Source: Candidatus Brocadiaceae bacterium
GTDB lineage: Bacteria; Planctomycetota; Brocadiia; SM23-32
NCBI GenBank assembly: GCA_003551565.1
Contig: PUMZ01000121.1
Span: 1-35,015 of the forward strand
Direction of reading: 5' to 3'
DNA: 35,015 bases
The notes beneath the pieces were generated by a model. The model ran no database searches. It was not told the DNA's origin and saw nothing but the letters and a program-made list of their open reading frames with translations. Positions 7,814-17,095 of this stretch are shown here, piece after piece; position 1 is the stretch's first letter; every line of letters starts with the position of its first letter. Made by a program: the position numbers and the translations under genes.

Positions 7814-9046
7814 ATGTCACTGAAAAGAGCAGTCATAACCGGGATGGGCGCCGTCTCGCCGCTTGGCTACGGCGTGGAAGAACTTATCAGCGGCCTGGAA
7901 TCCGGCCGGTGTGCAACCCGTTTTATGCAGGAATGGGCTGGACACAAGGGGCTCAACAGCAAGGTGGCGGCGCCGCTGGCGTTGAAAAACAAATCCGATA
8001 TTCCCCGCAAATACCGCAGAACCATGAGCCCGATGAGCATCTTCGCCGCGCAGGCCTCCGATCAGGCGCTGGAAAGCGGCGGGATCGAACGCGCAGAGGC
8101 GGCCGGCAACCCGCGTTTCGGCTGCATCATCGGCCATACCAGCGGCAGCCCGCAGACACTGCATTCGGCATACACCGAACTGGTGGAAAACGCCAACCTG
8201 GGACTGCTTGGATCGTCGGATTTCTTCCGCTGCATTTCCCATACAGCGGCCCTGAACGTCGCGCAGTACCTGGGCATAACAGGTACGGTCATGGCGAGTT
8301 CCGCCGCATGCGCATCCGGGCTCCAGGCCGTGGGCGCCGGGACGGACCTGATCCGTACCGGCCGCCAGGACGTGGTTTTGTGCGGAGGCGCGGAGGAGCT
8401 GCACATGACGGTCACCGGTTCCTTCGACATACTCTTCGCCACTTCGACGCATTATAACGACACCCCTGCGAAAACGCCCCGTCCCTTCGACCGGGACCGG
8501 GACGGGCTGGTCTGCGGAGAAGGCGCGGGAATGCTCCTGCTCGAAGAATACGGGCGGGCAAAGAAGAGAGGAGCCACAATACTGGCCGAAATAACCGGCT
8601 ACCATACCTGCGGGAACGGGGCGCATATCAGCCGCTCGAACCCGCAATCCATGGAACTGTGCATGGCCACGGCCCTGGCTTCGGCGGGCATACAAACAGC
8701 GGATCTCGATTATGTCAATGCGCACGCCACCGGCACCGAACAGGGAGACTCGGCCGAAGCCCGAGCGCTGGCCGCTCTGCTTTCCGAAGAAAAGGTGCCG
8801 GTAAGCGGGCTGAAGGGCTACCTCGGGCATACGCTCGGGGCGTCGGGGCCGATCGAATTGATCTGCTCGCTTGCGATGATGGAAAAGGGACTGATTTATC
8901 CGACACTGAACCTCGATAACATCGCGGAGGACTGCGCCGGCATCACGCACGTCCGGGAACCCCTGGAACGACCGATCGAATGCTTTTTAAAAAACAGCTT
9001 TGCCTTCGGCGGCATCAACGCGGCCATCGTCTGCCGGAAAGTGTGA
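7814..9046 (+). CDS. Beta-ketoacyl-ACP synthase (FabF-type), block B
   Basis: A 410-residue condensing enzyme of the FabF/KAS II family, extending an acyl-ACP by two carbons using malonyl-ACP. The full Cys-His-His triad is present: Cys166 in SSAACASG, His304 in NAHATGTEQGD and His339 in LKGYLGHTLGASG. The FDRDRDGLVCGEGAGM segment and the C-terminal NSFAFGGINAAIV are also intact, so it should be active. Unlike the two other ketosynthase genes it is not followed by a ketosynthase-like partner; an ACP gene comes next. The start at 7814 lies five bases after the 139-bp repeat. It may act in priming or in a distinct phase of elongation; this is inference. Confidence 0.95.
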   Translation: MSLKRAVITGMGAVSPLGYGVEELISGLESGRCATRFMQEWAGHKGLNSKVAAPLALKNKSDIPRKYRRTMSPMSIFAAQASDQALESGGIERAEAAGNPRFGCIIGHTSGSPQTLHSAYTELVENANLGLLGSSDFFRCISHTAALNVAQYLGITGTVMASSAACASGLQAVGAGTDLIRTGRQDVVLCGGAEELHMTVTGSFDILFATSTHYNDTPAKTPRPFDRDRDGLVCGEGAGMLLLEEYGRAKKRGATILAEITGYHTCGNGAHISRSNPQSMELCMATALASAGIQTADLDYVNAHATGTEQGDSAEARALAALLSEEKVPVSGLKGYLGHTLGASGPIELICSLAMMEKGLIYPTLNLDNIAEDCAGITHVREPLERPIECFLKNSFAFGGINAAIVCRKV

Positions 9047-9123
9047 GAAACGATGTCCCGGATTGTCATAAGGTTTTTGGAGGACCGGTAACTCGCTCTC
9101 AATAAAGAGGATTTGCACCGATA

Positions 9124-9387
9124 ATGCAACAGCAACAGGATATGATACCAGCGATCAATGACGTCTTCTCCGAGGAGTTCGAAGTGCCGCAAGAGCAACT
9201 CGTCCCCGGAGCACATATCTTCAACGATCTGGGACTCGACAGCCTGGACGTGGTGGACCTGATCGTGGCATTGCAGAAAAAGTTCGGCGTTGAGGTGCGC
9301 AACGACCAGCGCATCAGGCAGGTGCGGACGCTGCAGGATCTTTATGATTACCTCGACCTTATCCGGGAAGAGCAAACGGCGGAATAG
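9124..9387 (+). CDS. Acyl carrier protein 1
   Basis: An 87-residue ACP with the phosphopantetheine attachment site LGLDSLDVVDL (Ser40) and the expected four-helix pattern, ending in an acidic tail. It carries the growing chain as a thioester. It sits between the block B ketosynthase and the PlsC-type acyltransferase; AGAGGA about ten bases upstream of the ATG can serve as ribosome binding site. It differs clearly from the other two ACPs of the locus, so each may serve a different ketosynthase or a different stage. Confidence 0.92.
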   Translation: MQQQQDMIPAINDVFSEEFEVPQEQLVPGAHIFNDLGLDSLDVVDLIVALQKKFGVEVRNDQRIRQVRTLQDLYDYLDLIREEQTAE

Positions 9388-9424
9388 CGTTGCAATTTTT
9401 CGCTCCCGTGGACCATAACAACTC

Positions 9425-10213
9425 ATGAAAAGCGTTTTACTTCGCATCGGGATATTTGTCCAGAACCTGCTGTTCTGGCCGCTGTTTTTTTCGGTATCGC
9501 TGGTGTATATTCCTGTCGCAACCTCGATCGTCATGACGATATCGGTGGCCGTTTCTCATCGCACGGCCATGAGACTGACCCGGCGGGCAATAAGCCGCTA
9601 CGGCCAGCTGATACTGCTTTGCGCCCTGCCGTTTGCACGGGTCAGCTACAGGGACCTGGCCCCGGAGGATGGCGAGGGACCGTTTATTTTCGTATGCAAT
9701 CACAGGTCGGCCTCCGATCCGTTCCTTATGGCCTGCCTGCCGTATGAAGCCATCCAGATCGTCAAGCAGTGGCCGTTCAGACTCCCGGTGCTTGGCATCA
9801 TGGCGCGCCTGGCGGGTTACCTGAGCATACATGAAATGGCTTTGGAAACTTTTTTAGGAAAAGCCGGCGAGCTGTACAGCCGGGGGGTCTGCCTTATCTC
9901 ATTCCCCGAAGGCACCAGATCCGGCAGCAGGGAGATGGGACAGTTCACAAGCGCCATTTTCCGGCTTGCCAAACGGCTCCGGGCAACGATCGTACCTGTG
10001 GCCATTGCCGGGAACGAAAACATACCACCAAAAGGCTCGCTTGTTCTGCACCCCGGCCTTGTCCGCGTACACAAGCTCCCGGCCATACGGTGGCAAGAAT
10101 ATAAGAACATGCCCGTCTTCAAACTGAAAAATCACGTCCGCAACCGGCTGCAAAAGCACCTGGAAACGATAGAGGACCGGGTTTCTCCGGCCGATCCGTC
10201 TTCTTGTTGCTGA
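9425..10213 (+). CDS. PlsC-type lysophospholipid/1-acylglycerol acyltransferase
   Basis: A 262-residue membrane-associated acyltransferase. Hydrophobic segments fill residues 8-45. The catalytic NHRSASD motif (His93, Asp98, HX4D spacing) and the substrate-binding FPEGTRS motif (160-166) are intact. Family members transfer an acyl group from acyl-ACP or acyl-CoA to a glycerolipid or glycolipid acceptor at the inner membrane. Placed right after an ACP and before an adenylate-forming ligase, it is likely to load the specialised acyl chain onto a lipid carrier rather than act in general phospholipid synthesis. Aryl polyene clusters also carry such acyltransferases. The acceptor is unknown. Confidence 0.9.
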   Translation: MKSVLLRIGIFVQNLLFWPLFFSVSLVYIPVATSIVMTISVAVSHRTAMRLTRRAISRYGQLILLCALPFARVSYRDLAPEDGEGPFIFVCNHRSASDPFLMACLPYEAIQIVKQWPFRLPVLGIMARLAGYLSIHEMALETFLGKAGELYSRGVCLISFPEGTRSGSREMGQFTSAIFRLAKRLRATIVPVAIAGNENIPPKGSLVLHPGLVRVHKLPAIRWQEYKNMPVFKLKNHVRNRLQKHLETIEDRVSPADPSSCC

Positions 10214-10226
10214 TATCTTTTGCAAA

Positions 10227-11528
10227 ATGATCGATTTCAATCAATACCGCGATACAGCTTTTCGCTCAACGGAGGCAATAGGCCGGATCCAGACCGAGTT
10301 GCTGCGCAAACATCTCCGTTACTGCGCGAGCCGCTCGCCGTATTATCGCAGGATTTTGGGCAACCAGGGCATCAAACCGGGGGAGGTAACGCCCGAGAAC
10401 CTGGCGGATATCCCCCCTACCGGCAAGGAAGAACTGGAACACGAGAACGACGCCTTCCTCGCGGCGCCGCCCGCCGAAATCGTCGATACGGTCTTCTCCT
10501 CCGGCACGACCGGCCGGCCCACTAAAATCGCCTATACCGAACACGATCTGAGGCGCCTCGCCTACAATGAACATCAATCATTGGCGGGCACCGGCATGGA
10601 AAGCCGGGACCGCGTGCTCCTGACATGCACGATGGACCGGTGTTTTGTGGCGGGCCTTGCTTACTTCCTCGGAGCGCGCAGCATCGGCGCATGCTCAATC
10701 CGCAACGGGCACGGCACCATGGAGAGCCACCTGGATATTATCCGCAGGGTCTCACCGACCGTTGTCATCGGCGTGCCCTCGTTCCTGTTGAAGCTCGGCG
10801 AATATATGAAGGGGGCAGGGCTAGATCCCGTGCAAACTTCAGTCCGAAAACTTGTATGCATAGGGGAGCCAGTGCGCAACAAAGAGATGGCCCTCCTGCC
10901 GCTGGGAAAAGGACTGAAAAACCTTTGGAACGCCTCGCTCTACTCGACCTACGCCTCCTCGGAGACGGTGTCCACATTTTGCGAATGCACGCGGGGAAAC
11001 GGAGGGCACCTGCATCCCGAACTCGCCGTCGCCGAAGTCCTCGACGATCGCGGCCGGAGGGTCGGACCGGGCTGCGAGGGGGAGCTGGTCATAACCCCAC
11101 TGGGTGTGGAGGGAATGCCACTGATCCGTTTCCGCACCGGCGATATAAGTTTTTTGATCGGGGAACCCTGCGGTTGCGGCCGCAACTCTATCCGGATCGG
11201 ACCCATCCTGGCGAGAAAAAAACAGATGATCAAACTCAAGGGCACCACTCTTTACCCCCAGGCAATTGCACTGGCGCTGGAGGAGATACCCGCCGTCGCC
11301 GAACATTTTCTGGAAGTTGACACATTGACCGATCTTTCCGATACCGTTACCATACATGTCGCGCTATCCGATCCGGAATGGGATGCCGCGCGGGTTGCCG
11401 GACGGTTGCAGAGCAGGTTGCGCGTCAAGCCGGACGTGAAGGTCAGGTCTCTGGAGGAAATCCGCCGCACGGTTTTTTCCCCCCGCTACCGTAAACCCAT
11501 GCGCTTTTTCGACCGGAGAACCCCATGA
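10227..11528 (+). CDS. Adenylate-forming ligase, PaaK-like
   Basis: A 433-residue protein of the phenylacetate-CoA ligase-like branch of acyl-adenylating enzymes. The ATP-binding P-loop is SSGTTGRPTK (residues 91-100). Further elements are the YASSETVSTFCEC region, RFRTGDISFL, the CGCGR motif typical of PaaK relatives and a C-terminal lid (VKVRSLEEIRRTVFSPRYRKP). It would activate a carboxylic acid as acyl-AMP and pass it to CoA or to one of the local ACPs, either as starter unit or to reload a free acid. In aryl polyene clusters the comparable ligase loads an aromatic acid; whether the starter is aromatic here is open, since no aromatic acid synthesis gene is present. It overlaps the next gene by four bases. 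Confidence 0.87.
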   Translation: MIDFNQYRDTAFRSTEAIGRIQTELLRKHLRYCASRSPYYRRILGNQGIKPGEVTPENLADIPPTGKEELEHENDAFLAAPPAEIVDTVFSSGTTGRPTKIAYTEHDLRRLAYNEHQSLAGTGMESRDRVLLTCTMDRCFVAGLAYFLGARSIGACSIRNGHGTMESHLDIIRRVSPTVVIGVPSFLLKLGEYMKGAGLDPVQTSVRKLVCIGEPVRNKEMALLPLGKGLKNLWNASLYSTYASSETVSTFCECTRGNGGHLHPELAVAEVLDDRGRRVGPGCEGELVITPLGVEGMPLIRFRTGDISFLIGEPCGCGRNSIRIGPILARKKQMIKLKGTTLYPQAIALALEEIPAVAEHFLEVDTLTDLSDTVTIHVALSDPEWDAARVAGRLQSRLRVKPDVKVRSLEEIRRTVFSPRYRKPMRFFDRRTP

Positions 11529-13042
11529 TCAACAGTTGCCAAAAACCGGGCGACAGCTTCGGCTTTTCACAGGAGCAGATCGCCGGCGCCATCGCGCGTA
11601 AAGGCCTCCTGTCAATGGAAATAGAGTTCTCGCTTTCATGCAATTTCAACTGTCCTTATTGCTATGCCCCGCGCCAGAGCGCGCAGGACGTGCTCAGCGC
11701 CGCACAGATCGATGATATCATACTGCAGGCGAAAGACCTGGGCGCAGAGAAGATTATCATCCTCGGCGGCGAACCGATGATCTACCCCTCGATACACGAA
11801 AGGATACGGTTCATCCGCAAGCACGGACTCGACGTTGAAATGTTCACCAACGGCAGCCATATGAACCCGGAAAACGCACGGTTCATGTTCGAAAACAATG
11901 TCGCCGTCGTGTTGAAGATGAACAGCGTCAGCAAAACCCTTCAGAACGAAATGACCGGTCGCGACGATGCTTACGATATCATACAGACGGCATTTCAAAA
12001 CCTCACCGGCGCAGGTTACCCGGCCCCGGGCCGACGGCTGGCCGTCAGCACGGTTATATGCGGGCAAAACATCGATGAACTGCCCGCCATGTGGCGCCGG
12101 CTGCGCAGGAGGGGGATTGAACCGTATTTCGAGATGATAACTCCCCAGGGCGGAGCGGCCGGCAACCACTGGCAGGACCTGCCCGTTTCAAAGCAACAGG
12201 AGCTGTTTGAAGAGCTGGCCCGTATCGACCGGGAAGAGTTCGGCCGCACCTGGCGGCCCCAGCCCCCGCTTGTGGGCAACAGCTGCCTGCGCCACTGCTA
12301 CTCGTGCCTCGTCAACGCATCGGGCCAGGTCATGCCGTGCGTCGGAGTAACCATCCCTCTGGGCAACGTGCTGGAAACTCCGCTTAAAACCATACTGGAC
12401 CGGAGCGAGGTGATGGAGAACCTGCGCAACTACCCCCGCCGTATAAAAGGCCCCTGCGCCGCCTGCGATAACGCCGGGCTGTGCTATGGGTGCCGGGGAG
12501 CGGCCTACCAGCTGACCGGCGATTACCTGGCCTCCGACCCGCTCTGCTGGCATAACCAGGATAAAGAACTCGAAGCCCTGCCGACCGATGCCGCACCCTA
12601 CCTGCCCCACCGCCCCCCCATGCTGATGATCGATACTCTCTGCAACGTCGGAGAGCGCAGCGGGCACCTTGCGGCCCGCATCAAAGACGACAATCCATTC
12701 CTCAGCGGCGATGGCATCCTGGGGGAAACCGCATATATAGAACTGATTGCCCAGGCGGTCGCCGCGCTTGAGGGGTTCCACATGAGTCCCGCAGAACGCG
12801 CGCAGCATAAAGGCGTGCTGCTTGCCGTAAAACGCTTTTCCATAAGCCGTGCGTCCCGCCGGGGCGAGAAACTCGACATACATCTGGAGAAACTCGGCAG
12901 ATTCGGCGACTTCGGCGCGGTCAGCGGCGTGATAATGAACGACGGAGCTCACGTCGCCGGCGGCGAACTCAGCTTTTTCCAGAGCGGCCCGGAAGCGGGC
13001 GCCGGAGACGCGGAGAATCATTCGCCGCCCGCGCACTCATAA
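11525..13042 (+). CDS. Radical SAM/SPASM protein fused to a hotdog dehydratase-like domain
   Basis: A 505-residue two-domain protein. Residues about 30-240 are a radical SAM core with SLSCNFNCPYCYA (Cys39, Cys43, Cys46) and IILGGEPMIYP. A SPASM-like cysteine-rich region follows with Cys254, 258, 261, 272, 311, 314, 320, 323 and 341, enough for auxiliary iron-sulfur clusters. From about residue 356 to 488 the sequence changes to a hotdog domain like ApeI/ApeP or FabZ-type dehydratases: LPHRPPMLMIDTL, then GETAYIELIAQAVAALEGF and a late strand FGDFGAVSGVI. No stop or frameshift separates the domains. The gene overlaps the ligase gene by four bases (ATGA) and has GGAG upstream. The fusion suggests radical chemistry on the same ACP-bound intermediate that is dehydrated; it has no B12-domain. 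Confidence 0.88.
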   Translation: MINSCQKPGDSFGFSQEQIAGAIARKGLLSMEIEFSLSCNFNCPYCYAPRQSAQDVLSAAQIDDIILQAKDLGAEKIIILGGEPMIYPSIHERIRFIRKHGLDVEMFTNGSHMNPENARFMFENNVAVVLKMNSVSKTLQNEMTGRDDAYDIIQTAFQNLTGAGYPAPGRRLAVSTVICGQNIDELPAMWRRLRRRGIEPYFEMITPQGGAAGNHWQDLPVSKQQELFEELARIDREEFGRTWRPQPPLVGNSCLRHCYSCLVNASGQVMPCVGVTIPLGNVLETPLKTILDRSEVMENLRNYPRRIKGPCAACDNAGLCYGCRGAAYQLTGDYLASDPLCWHNQDKELEALPTDAAPYLPHRPPMLMIDTLCNVGERSGHLAARIKDDNPFLSGDGILGETAYIELIAQAVAALEGFHMSPAERAQHKGVLLAVKRFSISRASRRGEKLDIHLEKLGRFGDFGAVSGVIMNDGAHVAGGELSFFQSGPEAGAGDAENHSPPAHS

Positions 13043-13044
13043 CT

Positions 13045-13063
13045 CCGTGCCCGCCGGGCACGG
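13045..13063 (+). terminator. Hairpin between the radical SAM fusion and LolA-like genes
   Basis: A perfect 8-bp stem (CCGTGCCC with GGGCACGG) closes a 3-base loop directly after the stop codon. No T run follows, so it is better seen as a weak terminator, attenuator or RNA-stabilising hairpin that may tune expression of the downstream export genes. Confidence 0.4.
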
Positions 13064-13137
13064 CCCCGCGCACCCGGGGAACGGGGTGCAAGTTGACACT
13101 TCACTTTTGAATGGTCGCACCGGACAGGATCAACATC

Positions 13138-13803
13138 ATGAAACCAAAAAAAGTTCATACCGCAACGGTACTGACTCTCGCAGCAGCGCTCCTTACCTGG
13201 CAGGCCACCGCCTGCATGGCAGGGGATCCGGACCCCGCACCGGAGGTGCTCGACAGACTCGAAGAGAAGATGACCGAAGTGCAGACGGTGAGCGCGGAAT
13301 TTGTGCAGGAAAAAGAACTGCCCGTGCTTGAGCGCACCATGATCATAAGAGGACGTATGGCGCTGGAAGGACCGGAGAATATCGCCTGGCACGTGGACGA
13401 ACCCGTCCAATACAGGCTGGTAATCCACGGATCCCGCCTCCAGCAGTGGGACGAAGACACCGACCGTGTGCAGGAACTGGACCTCGACGACAACCCCTCT
13501 TACAGAGCCATGTTCCAGCAACTTACGTCCTGGTTCTCCGGTCGATACGGAAACCTGCTCGATCAATATACCCTGGAGATCAAAAGCGATGAACCGGTCG
13601 TGCTGCGGTTCACGCCCCGCGAAGATGCGACCTTCGAAGATATCATCACAAGCGTCACCATCGTGTTCGGCGAAGATGAACGCTACATCGGGGAACTGCA
13701 AATACTCGAAGCGAACGGGAGCCTGTCCACCATCAGGTTCCACGGCACGCGGCTGAACGAAGATATCGACGACGAGGTCTGGAAGGCGAGACCGGAACGG
13801 TAA
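13138..13803 (+). CDS. LolA-like outer-membrane lipoprotein carrier protein
   Basis: A 221-residue periplasmic protein. I chose the ATG at 13138 because it gives a clean signal peptide (MKPKKV, then a hydrophobic stretch, cleavage near residues 26-29); an in-frame ATG at 13111 would place nine residues before it. The mature part has the LolA pattern: VQTVSAEFVQEKELP, IIRGRMALEGPENIAWHVDEP, YRLVIHGSRLQQWD and a beta-rich C-terminus, forming an open half-barrel that shields acyl chains. LolA-like proteins next to an MMPL exporter are part of aryl polyene clusters, where they are thought to carry the product across the periplasm. The MMPL gene starts ten bases after its stop. Confidence 0.82.
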   Translation: MKPKKVHTATVLTLAAALLTWQATACMAGDPDPAPEVLDRLEEKMTEVQTVSAEFVQEKELPVLERTMIIRGRMALEGPENIAWHVDEPVQYRLVIHGSRLQQWDEDTDRVQELDLDDNPSYRAMFQQLTSWFSGRYGNLLDQYTLEIKSDEPVVLRFTPREDATFEDIITSVTIVFGEDERYIGELQILEANGSLSTIRFHGTRLNEDIDDEVWKARPER

Positions 13804-13813
13804 CCGGCGCAAC

Positions 13814-16267
13814 ATGAAGACAACGCTTTTGGAAAAAATCACCCGCCGGCTGAATCACCGGCCCCTTTCCCTCGCCGCCGCGCTGGCCGTCTGCACGGCC
13901 GCAGCCGCACTCGGGATCCGATGGATCCCGTTCGAGGGCATGCTCGATACCATGTTACCCGAAGGGAGCGAAGCACTGCGCACAGTTTCTTTCCTTCGGG
14001 AAGCAAACTTCGCCGACAAAATCGCGGTCAGCGTCGAAACCGACCCGGAGACCGTCGACAGACCGGCCCTTATCCGCGAGATGGAGCGCCTGAGCGACCG
14101 GTTCGAACAGTCGCCACTTATCGCCGGCAGGGTGAGCGTGCCGGGCGCGGGGAAGATGATGGACAACATTTTTTTCTTCCTCGATCATGCAGGGGAGTTG
14201 CTGGATGACGACGATATGGAGATATTACGTTCCCGCATCTCCCGCGACGAGATAAACCGGCTCATGCGGATGTGGTACGGGCGGCTGGCCAGACCGGAAG
14301 GGTCGTTGATGGTGGAGATGCTCCGGCGTGATCCGCTCGATATCAGCTCGCAGATCCTCTCACGGATCGACCGCCTCTCCCGGTCGTTCGGTTACCGGGC
14401 GGTTATCGAAGACGGGCACTTCCTCCATCCGGACCGGCGCCATGGCCTGCTGCTGTTCGAGACCAGGGTCCCGGTGACGGATGCGGCCGGGTCCCGCGAG
14501 CTTGTGGATTTCAGTGAAAGCGCGGTAGCGGATATGCCGCCGGGGTTTTCTGCAGGCATCATCGCGGGACACCGCCGCAGCGTAAGTAACGAAAAAATCC
14601 TGCGCGGAGATATCAACAGAACGGTCATTATCGCTTCAATAGGTTTTATTGTTCTTTTCCTGTGCATATTCCGCGACCCCCGGGCAATCCTTCTGTTCCT
14701 TTTGCCCGGCGTATCGGTACTTTTTTCTCTCAACCTCTCGGCGTTGCTGCTGGGAAACATCTCGTACATCGTAATCGGGTTCGGCGCGGTTCTGGCGGGG
14801 ATTGCCGTCGATTACGGCATACAGATCTATGTTTCCATGCGCCACAGCCGCGAGCCTTACCAGGCAGTGCGGCGCATACTGAAACCGGTCATTATCGGCG
14901 CCCTGACAACACTTTGCGTCTTTGCAGCCTTCCTCGCCTCCGCCATACCCGGCTACCGGCAACTGGGCGTTTTTGCTCTCATAAGTATCACGCTCTCGGT
15001 CATCGCCGCGGTTGTTATCCTGCCCGCATTTCTCAAAACCGGGCATGTTGCTCCCGAATCGGGAGTGCATATGGCCGGCAGGGCCGGGAACAAAGGCTCC
15101 GTCGCCGTCGCCGCACTCTTTTTGCTCTCGCTGCCCGTCTGCGCCGTGCTGGCGCGCAGACTTGAGCTGGAGACCAGCATCGAGCAGCTGGACGGCACGG
15201 AAGATCATATCCTGGAGTCGGAAAGAGAGTTTCAGCTCCTCTGGAGCGGCGAAGACAGGGGGCAGGCGATAGCGGTCGTGACCGGCGCGAGCTATGAAGA
15301 AGCCGCCGTGCGGAACGACAGGCTCTATGAGGCCGTATCTTCGCAATTCAACGACGAAAAGTTCACCAGCATGGCCGCCCTATGGCCTTCCTCTGCCACT
15401 CGGCGCCGCAACCTCGAGCGATGGAACCGTTTCTGGACATCCGAGCGCGTGGCACGCACCCGCCAATACCTGCATGACGCCGGAGAGGAGTATGGATTCG
15501 CCGGCGACGCGTTCGAACCGTTTTTCAGTGCGATCGAAAAACAGGATTCCGTGTCCTCCCGGCCGGAGCAGAACATGATATTTTCGCAGTTCGAAGAGCG
15601 CTTCGTGCAGCAATACGCCGACGGATACCGCTTTATGTCGTTCTTCCCGGATACGGAACGGGCCAATGCGCTCGTATCGGAGGCGGTGGAAGAGACGCCG
15701 AATGCTTTCATCGCCTCCCCGGCTGCGCTGGGCGCAGCCCTGTCGGACGCGATCAGTTCGGAAGTGCTGCATGTCTCGGCAATCGCCTTGGCGCTGATCC
15801 TGGCTGTTATCTCGCTCCTCATACGGCATTTTCGCCTGTCCGTTGCCGCACTGCTGCCCGCAGCCAGCGGTGTAATGTGGCTTTTTGCAATCATGGCGAT
15901 AAGCGGCCTGGCGCTCGACATCGCCAACTTGGTCGCCGGAATCGTTGTCGTAGGACTGTGCATCGATTACGGCGTCTTCACCGTACACGGCTGGAAGAGC
16001 GAGAGGCAGGTGATGCTCTCGATCCGGCGTGCGATAACCCTCTCGGCCCTGACAACCCTCCTCGGCGCCGGAGTCCTGATCTTCGCAAAGCACCCGGCGC
16101 TGTTTTCAATCGGGCTGACGCTCGTCATAGGCGTGAGCGCCGGTTTTCTGGCCGCGGTTTTCGCCGTGCCCGGCATGTGCATGCTGATGCGCGTCCCGCG
16201 CGCCGAAGAGCACCGGGAAAGCAAGCGACGGATCCAACGGCCTGCCCCGGGCGGGCCGCAACAGTAA
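13814..16267 (+). CDS. MMPL/RND-family lipid exporter
   Basis: An 817-residue inner-membrane transporter with the duplicated RND layout: one helix (about 17-37), a periplasmic domain, a helix bundle (about 255-420), a second helix (about 430-450), a second periplasmic domain and a second bundle (about 655-800). Both halves carry the buried Asp-Tyr motif of MMPL and RND proteins: AGIAVDYGIQIY near 331-342 and VGLCIDYGVFTVHG near 713-726. Proton flow drives export of hydrophobic products such as lipids or aryl polyenes. It lies between the LolA-like carrier and a lipoprotein, the arrangement seen in aryl polyene loci, so export of the finished lipid toward the outer membrane is the likely job. 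Confidence 0.9.
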   Translation: MKTTLLEKITRRLNHRPLSLAAALAVCTAAAALGIRWIPFEGMLDTMLPEGSEALRTVSFLREANFADKIAVSVETDPETVDRPALIREMERLSDRFEQSPLIAGRVSVPGAGKMMDNIFFFLDHAGELLDDDDMEILRSRISRDEINRLMRMWYGRLARPEGSLMVEMLRRDPLDISSQILSRIDRLSRSFGYRAVIEDGHFLHPDRRHGLLLFETRVPVTDAAGSRELVDFSESAVADMPPGFSAGIIAGHRRSVSNEKILRGDINRTVIIASIGFIVLFLCIFRDPRAILLFLLPGVSVLFSLNLSALLLGNISYIVIGFGAVLAGIAVDYGIQIYVSMRHSREPYQAVRRILKPVIIGALTTLCVFAAFLASAIPGYRQLGVFALISITLSVIAAVVILPAFLKTGHVAPESGVHMAGRAGNKGSVAVAALFLLSLPVCAVLARRLELETSIEQLDGTEDHILESEREFQLLWSGEDRGQAIAVVTGASYEEAAVRNDRLYEAVSSQFNDEKFTSMAALWPSSATRRRNLERWNRFWTSERVARTRQYLHDAGEEYGFAGDAFEPFFSAIEKQDSVSSRPEQNMIFSQFEERFVQQYADGYRFMSFFPDTERANALVSEAVEETPNAFIASPAALGAALSDAISSEVLHVSAIALALILAVISLLIRHFRLSVAALLPAASGVMWLFAIMAISGLALDIANLVAGIVVVGLCIDYGVFTVHGWKSERQVMLSIRRAITLSALTTLLGAGVLIFAKHPALFSIGLTLVIGVSAGFLAAVFAVPGMCMLMRVPRAEEHRESKRRIQRPAPGGPQQ

Positions 16268-16313
16268 ATGGCAACATAGGAATGTCAAGCAGCAAATTCA
16301 GCCACATCGCGAC

Positions 16314-17042
16314 ATGCTCAAAATAGCAGTCAACATTTTTAACGGACACAAAGTGCCGCGTACTGCCGCAACGGCGCTCCTGCTCTCTGTCTGTATCCTT
16401 TCGGGCGCTTGCTACAGCCCCCCGTTCCGTTCCCCGGAATTGGTCCCGACGGGCGATGCCGACCCCCGGGCAGTGGCGGACCGTTACGCCCGGGCGCTTC
16501 CCGACCGGTTCGAAACAGAGAATACGATCATATTCCGCTTTTTCCGCAACGAAATCGCGGCGCTCGGCTATGCCCGGGTCGACCGGACCGACAGGACCTA
16601 TGAAATAGTCTGCCTCAACCACATGGGTGCGCAACTTTTTCACATATCGGGGGATGCAGATGGAGAAAACCACCTCAAATACGCCATACCCGAATTCAGA
16701 GAGCACCCGGAATTTGCCGATGCGGTGGGAAACGATATACGGCGCGTGTATTTCGACCTCATCCCGGCCGCATCGGCCGAATCGCAGCTCCACAGGAACC
16801 GCATATCGTTTGAGCAGAGAGAAAACGGCATCAATATTGAATACGTCTTCGGCGGCGAAGGCAAGCATCTCCTTCAAAAACGCGCCCGCACCCGGTGGCG
16901 CGTGAGGTGGGAAGTCGCTTATTATGAGTATTTCCCGGTCTCCGACGAGCAAGCGACGTATGTGTTCCCGCGCGGGATCGTCCTGCACAACCGCCGCTAC
17001 CGTTACCGGCTGATAATAAAGACGCGATCCGTCGATTTGTGA
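16314..17042 (+). CDS. Putative outer-membrane lipoprotein, DUF3261-like
   Basis: A 242-residue protein with a basic N-terminus, a hydrophobic stretch (about residues 18-30) and a lipobox-like end ILSGAC (Cys33; Ser rather than Leu at -3 makes it imperfect). The rest is beta-rich, with RRVYFDLIPAA and ENGINIEYVFGG as notable segments. Small lipoproteins of the DUF3261 type accompany the exporter in aryl polyene clusters, and the position after LolA and MMPL genes fits; the assignment is by context plus weak resemblance. No catalytic motif was seen. It is the last gene of block B and is followed by the second repeat copy. Confidence 0.55.
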   Translation: MLKIAVNIFNGHKVPRTAATALLLSVCILSGACYSPPFRSPELVPTGDADPRAVADRYARALPDRFETENTIIFRFFRNEIAALGYARVDRTDRTYEIVCLNHMGAQLFHISGDADGENHLKYAIPEFREHPEFADAVGNDIRRVYFDLIPAASAESQLHRNRISFEQRENGINIEYVFGGEGKHLLQKRARTRWRVRWEVAYYEYFPVSDEQATYVFPRGIVLHNRRYRYRLIIKTRSVDL

Positions 17043-17095
17043 CATTTCGTGCATTCTTTGAATACTAAAAGCGGCACATCTGAGGCAAAAAGCCG

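Noticed and set aside
7817-8950. 377-residue minus-strand open frame
   Set aside because: Antisense to a ketosynthase with a complete catalytic triad; long shadow frames are expected in GC-rich genes.
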